Origin: Shewanella schlegeliana | GTDB taxonomy: Bacteria > Pseudomonadota > Gammaproteobacteria > Enterobacterales > Shewanellaceae | NCBI RefSeq assembly: GCF_016765635.1 | Contig: NZ_JAESVD010000010.1 | Location: forward strand, 62,001-126,000 | Direction of reading: 5' to 3' | Length of the DNA stretch: 64,000 nt | In this document: piece after piece, positions 26,891 to 34,725 of the stretch | Layout of the letters: each line of letters begins with the position of its first letter | Position numbering within the stretch: position 1 is the stretch's first letter | Notes under the pieces: model-generated | Database searches by the model: none | What the model saw: only the letters and a program-made list of their open reading frames with translations | Told to the model about the DNA's origin: nothing | Position numbers and translations under genes: made by a program

Positions 26891-26927
26891 ACAGTCATGC
26901 CATAATTTTGTGACTGTAGTTTTTTTA
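26891..26927 (+). terminator. Terminator-like hairpin upstream of the flavin oxidoreductase gene
   Basis: ACAGTCA (26891-26897) pairs with TGACTGT (26911-26917), followed by AG and seven T. It stands about 50 bases before the oxidoreductase start with no gene ahead of it on this strand, so it would end a leader or small RNA, or act as an attenuator. The remainder of 26472-26977 holds the FNR box and no gene that I can support. Confidence 0.5.
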
Positions 26928-26977
26928 GCCTTTGTTAATGTTGGCTGGCGCTAAATATGATTTTAAGAGGATTGCAC

Positions 26978-28078
26978 TTGAGCACTTTGTTTTCACCCGC
27001 CCGTATTGGCAACATGACACTGAAAAACCGCTTTGTAAGGAGCGCGACCTGGGAAAATATGGCGACAGAAGATGGCCATATGACCGACAAGTTGTACGCG
27101 GTATATGAAGAGCTTGCTAAGGGAGAGGTGGGCCTGATTGTTACGGGCTACGCTAACATCGTTGCTGAAGAGAAACCTAACGCTGGTATGATGGGCATGT
27201 ATAACGACTCGTTTATCGCCGAATACCAGAAGCTAACAAAACTGGTGCATGGTTTTGATTCGAAGATCGTCATGCAGCTGGCATATGGCGGCACTAAGAC
27301 TACCTACAATGTGGGTGAGCGAGTGATCTTTGCCCCGAGTGCAGTGGCTGAGCGCGGAACCCAAACCTTGGGTAAGGCGATGACCAAGGATGAGATCGGT
27401 TACATCGTTAAGGCATTTGCCGAGGCGAGCCGCAGAGCCCAAGAGTCAGGCTTTGATGGCGTTGAGATCCACGCGGCGCACACCTATCTTATTAACCAGT
27501 TCCTGAGCCCCTACTATAACCAGCGTGAAGATGAATATGGTGGTAGCCTTGAGAACCGTATGCGCTTCTTACTCGAGATCTACGTTGAGATCAGAAAGCT
27601 AGTCGGTGGGGAATATCCAATCCTGGTCAAGTTAACCGCCTCGGAGTTTTTTGATGGTGGCTTAACCTTTGCTGACACCCGTGTTATCTGTAAAAAGTTA
27701 GAGTCGGTTGGTGTCGATGCGATTATTATTTCGGGCAACATTCACGGTAACGCCAGTGCGGTTGTTGGTGAGTCGTTTGACGGTCACGTTATTCAACAGG
27801 AAGGTTACTTTCGTGAATATGGCGCTGTGATCAGCCAAGAGGTGAACTTACCGATTATTACTGTTGGTGGCCTTGCAGATATCTGCGCCATCGAAGAGAT
27901 TGCTGCAACCACCAATATTCAATATTTTGCCCTATCTAGACCTTTGCTGGCCGAGCCACAGCTCATTAAGCGTTGGTCTGAGGGGCGCAGAGCAGAAGTC
28001 GATTGTGAGCGCTGTTCTAAGTGCCGAACTAAACGTGGCAACTTCTGTGTGGTATATAAAAAGCGTAATGCTGCGTAA
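26978..28078 (+). CDS. Old Yellow Enzyme-family NADH:flavin oxidoreductase
   Basis: The 366-residue protein is a single FMN TIM barrel of the OYE/NemA class. It shows LKNRFVRSATWE, the HxxH-type substrate motif in EIHAAHTYLINQFLSP, and YGGSLENRMRFLLEI. It lacks the FAD/NAD domain of the 2,4-dienoyl-CoA reductase branch. The C-terminus is unusual in ending with a cysteine group (C-x2-C-x2-C-x7-C). The preferred start is TTG 26978, seven bases after AGAGG; ATG 26957 is in frame but has no ribosome site. OYE enzymes reduce activated alkenes or nitro groups; the substrate is unknown. The gene is monocistronic. Confidence 0.85.
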   Translation: MSTLFSPARIGNMTLKNRFVRSATWENMATEDGHMTDKLYAVYEELAKGEVGLIVTGYANIVAEEKPNAGMMGMYNDSFIAEYQKLTKLVHGFDSKIVMQLAYGGTKTTYNVGERVIFAPSAVAERGTQTLGKAMTKDEIGYIVKAFAEASRRAQESGFDGVEIHAAHTYLINQFLSPYYNQREDEYGGSLENRMRFLLEIYVEIRKLVGGEYPILVKLTASEFFDGGLTFADTRVICKKLESVGVDAIIISGNIHGNASAVVGESFDGHVIQQEGYFREYGAVISQEVNLPIITVGGLADICAIEEIAATTNIQYFALSRPLLAEPQLIKRWSEGRRAEVDCERCSKCRTKRGNFCVVYKKRNAA

Positions 28079-28091
28079 GCTTGTTATCGTT

Positions 28092-28123
28092 AGTGTTGGC
28101 ACGATTGCAATCGTGCCAACACT
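28092..28123. terminator. Perfect 16-bp inverted repeat after the oxidoreductase gene
   Basis: AGTGTTGGCACGATTG and its exact complement meet without a spacer at 28107/28108, 14 bases past the stop. Only three T follow, so it could end transcription in either direction but is not a textbook site. Two weaker stem-loops follow at 28204-28221 (GTGGG/CCCAC) and 28222-28243 (AAACGCC/GGCGTTT). The rest of the spacer to 28555 shows no gene. Confidence 0.55.
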
Positions 28124-28555
28124 TTCACCTCCGCCCTCATTTTTACCTTAATGATTTCTCTTTGCCTCAGTATTTCTTTCGCTAAAAAAGCATCATTTCC
28201 CCAGTGGGCAAAATGACCCACAAACGCCGCCAACAGGGCGTTTAGCCTACTTATGAAGCATTAATTCCCCTTGGAATATCTTCATCTATTTTAACGCGAG
28301 ATTTACATCACACTTTTGATAGATTCGCGACTCAAGTTTGTCGACAGATAGCCCAATTAACATTATTTTATCCTTAGTCCATATTAATCGTAATTTGGGC
28401 AACTTTTGGGTGTTATTCGCTCTACAAAAAAAACCGTTCACACACAATATTCATACTCTTCGACTCAGTATAAAACTTACTAGGCTTTCTGCCTTGGTAG
28501 GGCGTTGTGGTGTGCACTTAATCAAATCTGTATTTAGTTGTTGCGGACAAAAAAA

Positions 28556-30508
28556 ATGAAAAAGCACTTCGAGCTTATTGATAAGCCGACATTTATCGGC
28601 GCACTAGTATTGCTCCTTTCAGTGGTGATCCCACTGTTGATGTTTCCAACAGAAGGAGCTGAATGGATTGCAGTAGCTAAGACCTTTATGACAGATAAGT
28701 TAGGTTTTGCTTATTTAGGCCTAGGTTTGGCTGCGTTTTTCTTCATGATCTATATCGTTTTCTCCGATATTGGTCAGATTAAACTAGGTGATCCTGATGA
28801 AAAGCCTGAGTTCGCGCTAGCGTCTTGGGCTGCAATGTTATTTTGTGGTGGTATTGGTGCCAGTATTTTGTACTGGGGCACCATTGAGTGGGCATATTAC
28901 TATCAAAACCCACCATTCCAGTTAGAGGCGGGAAGTGAAGAAGCTGTCCGTTGGGCTGCGACCTACGGTCTGTTCCATTGGGGGCCTATCGCATGGTGTA
29001 TCTATATGATCCCTGCAATCCCAATCGCTTACTTCTTTTATGTGCGTAAACAGCCTGTCCTTAAGGTTTCTGCAGCACTGATGCCTGTGATTGGTGAAGC
29101 TAACAGCTTTGGCAAACTGGGTAAAGTTATCGACATTCTGTTTATCTTCGGTCTATTGGGCGGCGCGGCAACGACCTTAGGTTTAGCGGCACCGTTGATT
29201 AACGAAGGTATTAGTTACCTGTTTGATATTCCTGCAACGACTGGCAGTCAAATTGGCGTGTTGATGCTGTGTACTGCAATCTTTGCTTATTCTTCATATA
29301 TGGGCATGGATAAAGGGATTAAGATCTTAAGTAACATTAACTTCTGGGGTGCCATAGGTTTACTGCTGTTTGTACTGGTTTGTGGTCCAACGATCTTCAT
29401 GTTGGAAACGGGCCTAGATTCTATCGGTCGCATGCTATCTAATTTCTTTGTGATGGCGACTTGGGCTGAGCCTTTTGGTGGAATGGGTACCTTTGAAGAT
29501 ACGCACTTCCCACAAGATTGGACGATTTTCTACTGGGCTTGGTGGTTAGTCTTTGCACCTAGTATGGGTCTATTCGTAGCGCGTATTTCTCGTGGCAGAA
29601 CAATTAAGCAGATGGTGTCTGGTGCGGTATTCTTCGGCTCGCTTGGCTGCTCAATGTATTTCATTATCCTAGGTAACTATGGGTTGTCATTACAGCTTTC
29701 GGGGCAGCTTGATGTTGTGGGTATTCTAAATACTGAGGGGGCGACTCGCGCTATTTTTGCGACTTTAGAGCAATTACCTTTTAGTACATTGATCATCGCG
29801 CTGTTTACTCTGTTATGTGTGATTTTCACTGCAACGACCTTCGACTCAATCTCTTATATTTTGGCATCTGTTGTACAGACCAATGTGACCGAAGATCCAA
29901 TGCGTTGGAACCGTCTATTTTGGGCATTTGCGCTATCGTTTATGCCATCGGCATTGATGTTTATGGGCGGTTTAGCCACATTACAAACGGCGGCTATCGT
30001 TGGTGGTTTACCACTATTGATTATTGCTGTGATGCTGATGATATCGGGTGTTAAAGCTGCGACGTTAGACTTAAGTCATCAAGATAGCTATGTGGATCCT
30101 GTTATTAATATTTCAGATCTGCCAGATGTTGATCCTTGGAGTAAAGAAGGACAAGCGCTTGCACGCTTTGAACTATTGCGTGATAACGCTATTGAAGCTG
30201 CGGACTTAGAGCGTGAAGCTAACGACGCTATCTGGGAGCTGAAAAAGCAATTACGTAGAGAAGCATTGGCTCGCGGTGAGTCGAGCGTTGAGCTAGGTAA
30301 TGCACCCGATGAGATTATCGAGCAACTACGTCAGTTAACCGACGATTCGATGAAAGCTAAAGAGGCTAAGTTAGAGGCGTCACAGCTAGCACAGGAAGCA
30401 CGAGTGGCTTTTGATACGCTGATGCGTGAGAAGCTTGAAGAAGAAGCCTTGCAGGCGCAAGAAGAAGTTAAGCTAGCAATTCAAGCAAGACTGAACACGC
30501 CGAGCTAA
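28556..30508 (+). CDS. BCCT-family carrier, CaiT-like, with coiled-coil tail
   Basis: The 650-residue protein has the twelve helices of betaine/carnitine/choline transporters. GGIGASILYWGTIEWAYYY, YGLFHWGPIAWCIY, FYWAWWLVFAP and ARISRGRTIKQM correspond closely to CaiT motifs, so a quaternary-amine substrate such as carnitine or a betaine is likely. ATG 28556 is chosen because the membrane domain begins soon after MKKHFELIDKP; an in-frame TTG at 28538 is possible. After the last helix there is a tail of about 145 residues (from 505), charged and Glu/Lys/Ala-rich, predicted by eye as a long coiled coil. That is much longer than in CaiT and may serve as an osmotic or regulatory element. A terminator follows at 30597. 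Confidence 0.85.
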   Translation: MKKHFELIDKPTFIGALVLLLSVVIPLLMFPTEGAEWIAVAKTFMTDKLGFAYLGLGLAAFFFMIYIVFSDIGQIKLGDPDEKPEFALASWAAMLFCGGIGASILYWGTIEWAYYYQNPPFQLEAGSEEAVRWAATYGLFHWGPIAWCIYMIPAIPIAYFFYVRKQPVLKVSAALMPVIGEANSFGKLGKVIDILFIFGLLGGAATTLGLAAPLINEGISYLFDIPATTGSQIGVLMLCTAIFAYSSYMGMDKGIKILSNINFWGAIGLLLFVLVCGPTIFMLETGLDSIGRMLSNFFVMATWAEPFGGMGTFEDTHFPQDWTIFYWAWWLVFAPSMGLFVARISRGRTIKQMVSGAVFFGSLGCSMYFIILGNYGLSLQLSGQLDVVGILNTEGATRAIFATLEQLPFSTLIIALFTLLCVIFTATTFDSISYILASVVQTNVTEDPMRWNRLFWAFALSFMPSALMFMGGLATLQTAAIVGGLPLLIIAVMLMISGVKAATLDLSHQDSYVDPVINISDLPDVDPWSKEGQALARFELLRDNAIEAADLEREANDAIWELKKQLRREALARGESSVELGNAPDEIIEQLRQLTDDSMKAKEAKLEASQLAQEARVAFDTLMREKLEEEALQAQEEVKLAIQARLNTPS

Positions 30509-30596
30509 CAGGCATATTGTTAGCGCCGTTTGGCGTAGTTAGTTCAATGTCAGTAAAAGGATTTACCTGCATTGATCCTCAAGTTTTAGATACAAA

Positions 30597-30625
30597 AAAG
30601 CCGCTAACTTAGCGGCTTTCTTATT
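30597..30625 (+). terminator. Rho-independent terminator after the BCCT gene
   Basis: AAAGCCGCTAA (30597-30607) and TTAGCGGCTTT (30609-30619) pair around a single base, with CTT following. It is the last core-type signal before the island. Confidence 0.8.
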
Positions 30626-30730
30626 GCACTTTCTATTGCACTGAATTGTGCTTAGCGCATAGTATTAAAGTACTGCCACATGTGGAATCTGGAAGATTTC
30701 TGTAAAGCCTTTAACAGCAAGGCGTGTGTG

Positions 30731-30800
30731 TGTTTTCCAGAAAAATAAGCGTCGGCAGTCATTTTTCCTAAAAATGTAGATATCCATGTATCATTTTCCA
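30731..30800. repeat. TTTTCC motif iterated about every 30 bases at the island's left end
   Basis: TTTTCC recurs with CC at 30737, 30767 and 30798, in contexts TGTTTTCCAGAAAAAT, CATTTTTCCTAAAAATG (itself a hairpin) and TCATTTTCCAGATTTTTG. Spacing is 30 and 31 bases, about three helical turns, as expected for recombinase or accessory-protein binding at a mobile-element end. The stretch 30626-30863 contains no gene. Confidence 0.4.
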
Positions 30801-30863
30801 GATTTTTGATCAAAATTGCAGGTAAAGTGCGAACGTTTACGATGCCTCATGGAAAATTTGACC

Positions 30864-33800
30864 TTAACTTATGAGGTTATTACTGCCAGTGTGTTCAAAT
30901 TCACTTTTATATTCGTCTTCGCAAATTCTCTCTACTTCATTCCAAACTTTTACTTTAGACATTTTTAGTTGATGTAAGCAGCTATTTATTATCTCAATAT
31001 ATTCATTTGTGACATTTTGAGCGATTTGAAGAAGTAACTTTTGTAATTTTATACTCTTGATGTCTAAGTAGCACTCTTCAGCCAGAGATATAGGCAGAAG
31101 TTCTAGTATTACTTTTGCTTGAGCTTTATGGCACTGAGCTGCTTCTAAAGTCTTGATTAGAAGTTTCTCTAGAATGTTATTAAAATCAGTAAAATTCAGG
31201 TTATTTGTTTTGGCTTCTATAATGCGCATAATTATGGCGCTGGATGATTGGCATAGTGCAAGTACTTCTTCACTCTTTACTGATATCCCACTCAAAAAAT
31301 GCTCTAAGCTGTTGATTTGAACTGGTGTTGCATGTGAGCACATTTGAAAAATAGTTGCCCAAGGTACAAAGAGATTAAAATTATGCTCCTGTAATTGAAT
31401 CAGTTTGCTAACTTGCTCTGTGGGTGTATCTTTAAACAGAAAGTCAGCGAAACTTGGATGGCTAAATAAAATACACTTAAATTCAGGCTTTCTTAGCATT
31501 GCTCTCAGTTGGAAGTCAGGTGTAAAAAAAGCCCAATTGTTTGTGTTTGCCAGTCCTAAAGAGCTCACAGTACTAGATGACAATAAGAAACCTGTATACA
31601 TTACGAGTTTAAATGGAGTGTTATAATTCTTTTTATTGTGTGTTTGGCATATGGTAAGGAGTAGTTCGGCTTCTCTACGTAAGTCAAAATTAGGTTGCAC
31701 ATTTTTATTATCAATAGATATAAATTCATCCCTATCTTTACTAAAGGATATGCCTAAATCTCCATAAGTAGTTAGCCAAGCAGTAATCGAACTTCGTGTT
31801 TCACTTGTTATATGAAGTTTGCTGTCCTTTAATTTATCCCCAAGTCCTGTTATAGCGAGAAAAGCAAAGCCTATTTCATCAAGTACAATATCATTTAAAT
31901 TGTATTTGATGTCTTCAAGTTCATTATTACCTATGAGATCAAAGTAAACATTTTTGGATAAGATAGCTTTCAGGGCTTTAGCAAAACTATTGTGACCAGT
32001 GATTTGAGAATATTTTAGATGGACAGGAAAATTGCCCTTTAAAAGTTGTTGGATTTTTTGATCTTGAGGCTCATTTTTTCCAGTGACACTATCGAGGATT
32101 TCTTTAAACGACTCATAGTTGAACTTTTCGGGCATTTGGAAAGATGTAAAAACCTGGTTTTCATCATGATCCATAATCTTTATAGCTATTCTGTAAGCAG
32201 AGATTATGGGAGGTAGAGAGTCTTCAAAAATACATAGCTTTGCCTTATGAAGGAAACTGTCCCCAGTCTTTTTTGCAGCAAGTTTTTTTGCTAGTTCACT
32301 ATCGGAAAAGAGTAAATATTGAGGATAATCGTTGGCCAATGATAGGTCATTTACTAATATCCGTATCTTTGATATTTTGTCTTCTGTATATTGATAACCT
32401 CTGCTAAATCGACCTTTTGTGGTGCTAAAACTTTCTCGGCCAGATTGAGCAGTGTTCATTACAACCTTAAATAAACGGTTTGCATACTTATTTGGGTTGT
32501 AAAAAAACCAACTTAACAGTAATTCCTCAACTAAGTGAAACTGGTTAGTAAAGAAGGTTAACAAATCCCAAGCATTTTCGTCTTCATGGTCGTAGAAAAT
32601 TGAAATTGGGATTCGTTCTACAATACTATTTATTTTTTCAGGATTAATGTTTTGAATATTAACAATTAAGTGCAACCATAAGTATGTACACTGCCTTTTG
32701 TCATGTTTTGATAGTATTTTTCCTTCAAATTTTCTTAGTTCAATTTCTAGTAAATTAACAGCATTTTGATAGTTCCCCTCATCATTTGCAATACAGATTT
32801 CAAGGTTAATAATTTCAGAATGCTTTTTTTCTGAACTGGTCAAAAAATTTAAACGAGTGTTAAAATCATGATACTGAGCATTTTCATATAACAGCCCAAG
32901 ATAACTAATGTACATATCAGACAGCCAGGGCGTTCTGCCTTCAAATGTATGATTAAAGGCAATTAATGCTAACTCTTTATAACCTCCTTTAGCTAACTCC
33001 ATTGAGATAGGTGCGATAAAGGTTGAATGAATTCTGAGTTTTGAAAAGTCCTCATTAAAGATCTCTGTGATACTTTCAAGAGGAAATTCTTCTTTTGAAA
33101 TAATGCTGCTTGCATGTGCTGCAAGCATACAGAAGTAGCCTAAGTTATCTGGTGTTTTTCCTAAAGAAATCAGTTCTGAAAGGGTTTGATTGATAAGTTT
33201 AGTGTTTCTTCTGGAACAAAATTCACTAATTAATATTCCATTACATTCTTCTTGGTTTGGTTGTGTAATCAGCTTGGATAAATCCATATCGCTCATACTA
33301 TGTAAGGAGTTTCGATATTCTGAGGCGGCTTTCCTATCTAGGCACCGAAGTAGTTCCTCTATACCTCTAAATGTCATTTTTTCGACTGATTTTTTATTTT
33401 CAACAAGATAACTCATGAGATCTTGATCATTAAATTGCGTGTAAATAGCAAGCTGAGCGGCAATGCTGATCATTCTGCTTTCTGGAGTTGTAGATTGTTG
33501 ACAGAATTCTAATAGCTTAAATTTAGTATCATCAAAAACTTGTTTTTGTTCGCTTGTAAGTAAGAAAAAGTCATTTACAGCAATTTCATTTAGGTTTATA
33601 CATTCAACCAATAGTTCATACTGGCCTAGTTCAGCGAAAGGCTCTTTTTCTCTCAAAAGGTTTATTAGTTTTTGGCATTCTTTGATCGCGCTAGATTCTA
33701 ATGTTTTATCCAGTATTACACGGAGTAAAGGTGCATTCGCTGTGTGTATTTCTATCGGTAGTTCTTCAACAGAATCGATCCTATCAAGTGAACGTATATA

Positions 33801-34289
33801 AGAAAAAGTAGTGAAACTACCAGTAGGTAAGCTCTTGAAAACTGCAGCTACCTCTGTAGGTTTTTTTAGATCCTTGAAAAGAATAATGGCTGCAGCATTG
33901 ACGATATCCCTGTAGGCATCGTAATCATTAATAGATGTTGGCAAGTTGCTATAGGCTTGCTGGATTGCACTTTTCTCCGAATCAGAGACCTTAAAGCCAA
34001 ATGAAATTTTTAATGCAATAATGGCATTTTGAGCTTCTAGGCTTAATGATCCAAGCTTGCTTAACATATCTAACGTTTGTTCAGCTTGCTCCCTTTTTCC
34101 AGAGGTTAACTGAGTTAGAATGTCATTAAGTACGGATCGCATTGATTCTAAGGGAACCAGTTGTTGAATCATTGTTTGATAATGATTCTCGATGCAATAC
34201 TTATCACCGTTAACTTTATCTCCTGCGAAGGCGTCCCCTTGCATAGTGACAAAGGTGTTCTTTTCTTCAGCCTTGAATTCTACCGACAT
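30864..34289 (-). CDS. Large helical-repeat protein with GDK motif and possible PIN-like domain
   Basis: I do not recognise this 1141-residue protein. Residues 18-30 read GDAFAGDKVNGDK, the same motif that ends the 113-residue protein encoded 23 bases upstream. Residues about 50-780 look all-helical with irregular TPR/ARM-like repeats. From about 790 to 950 the pattern changes: VYFDLIGN, IVLDEIGFAFLAITGLGD with D804, REAELLL with E873/E875, and WAFFTPDFQLRAM with D925. Acidic residues at these spacings after short beta strands are what a PIN-type RNase would show, but this is inference. ATG 34289 has GGAG five bases upstream; an in-frame GTG at 34295 overlaps that site. The gene sits downstream of the small gene and of Gabija, so defence is likely. 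Confidence 0.6.
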   Translation of the reverse strand: MSVEFKAEEKNTFVTMQGDAFAGDKVNGDKYCIENHYQTMIQQLVPLESMRSVLNDILTQLTSGKREQAEQTLDMLSKLGSLSLEAQNAIIALKISFGFKVSDSEKSAIQQAYSNLPTSINDYDAYRDIVNAAAIILFKDLKKPTEVAAVFKSLPTGSFTTFSYIRSLDRIDSVEELPIEIHTANAPLLRVILDKTLESSAIKECQKLINLLREKEPFAELGQYELLVECINLNEIAVNDFFLLTSEQKQVFDDTKFKLLEFCQQSTTPESRMISIAAQLAIYTQFNDQDLMSYLVENKKSVEKMTFRGIEELLRCLDRKAASEYRNSLHSMSDMDLSKLITQPNQEECNGILISEFCSRRNTKLINQTLSELISLGKTPDNLGYFCMLAAHASSIISKEEFPLESITEIFNEDFSKLRIHSTFIAPISMELAKGGYKELALIAFNHTFEGRTPWLSDMYISYLGLLYENAQYHDFNTRLNFLTSSEKKHSEIINLEICIANDEGNYQNAVNLLEIELRKFEGKILSKHDKRQCTYLWLHLIVNIQNINPEKINSIVERIPISIFYDHEDENAWDLLTFFTNQFHLVEELLLSWFFYNPNKYANRLFKVVMNTAQSGRESFSTTKGRFSRGYQYTEDKISKIRILVNDLSLANDYPQYLLFSDSELAKKLAAKKTGDSFLHKAKLCIFEDSLPPIISAYRIAIKIMDHDENQVFTSFQMPEKFNYESFKEILDSVTGKNEPQDQKIQQLLKGNFPVHLKYSQITGHNSFAKALKAILSKNVYFDLIGNNELEDIKYNLNDIVLDEIGFAFLAITGLGDKLKDSKLHITSETRSSITAWLTTYGDLGISFSKDRDEFISIDNKNVQPNFDLRREAELLLTICQTHNKKNYNTPFKLVMYTGFLLSSSTVSSLGLANTNNWAFFTPDFQLRAMLRKPEFKCILFSHPSFADFLFKDTPTEQVSKLIQLQEHNFNLFVPWATIFQMCSHATPVQINSLEHFLSGISVKSEEVLALCQSSSAIIMRIIEAKTNNLNFTDFNNILEKLLIKTLEAAQCHKAQAKVILELLPISLAEECYLDIKSIKLQKLLLQIAQNVTNEYIEIINSCLHQLKMSKVKVWNEVERICEDEYKSEFEHTGSNNLIS

Positions 34290-34312
34290 ATACACTCCAG
34301 AACTTTTTACCG

Positions 34313-34654
34313 CTATTTAGTGATGATTTTGTCGCCCATAACTTTGTCTCCATTAAAGGCATCCCCAGACCCGAAGTTTTGGATAGTGACACCATTTTGC
34401 GGTGCCTGATTGATTTGAGTAAGAAGTGACTGTATCGGTAAAGATGAATCTAATAGAGCTGTTAACTCCTCTATTGATGAGCTTTCGTTGGCTTTCAGCT
34501 TTAATAGCTCTTTGCTTAAAGCACTTTCGATAGCTTCATCAATGTTGACTAGCTTACCAACAGTTGAGCGGATATTGTCTATTGTTGGTTCGGCTTTGAA
34601 TTTTATGAAATCCCAAATAGCTCCACCTAGTATTGCGCTTGTAATAAATTCCAT
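34313..34654 (-). CDS. Small GDK-motif partner protein
   Basis: The 113-residue protein begins with a short hydrophobic stretch (FITSAILGGAIWDFI), which could touch the membrane or pack as a helix. It then has a charged helical region (about 25-90) and ends with GSGDAFNGDKVMGDKIITK. The GDAFxGDKVxGDK core (97-109) is nearly identical to residues 18-30 of the large protein encoded next. DNA around the two motif copies is also alike (about 34206-34232 and 34340-34366), pointing to a common origin. ATG 34654 has AGGAG five bases upstream. I infer that the shared motif pairs the two proteins, perhaps as stacked beta rungs. No family could be named. Confidence 0.6.
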   Translation of the reverse strand: MEFITSAILGGAIWDFIKFKAEPTIDNIRSTVGKLVNIDEAIESALSKELLKLKANESSSIEELTALLDSSLPIQSLLTQINQAPQNGVTIQNFGSGDAFNGDKVMGDKIITK

Positions 34655-34725
34655 CGTATCTCCTAGTGTTTATCTGATTTAGTGTTATTTCAATGAATAA
34701 CTATGATGTTTCAGGTTTAGTTTAA

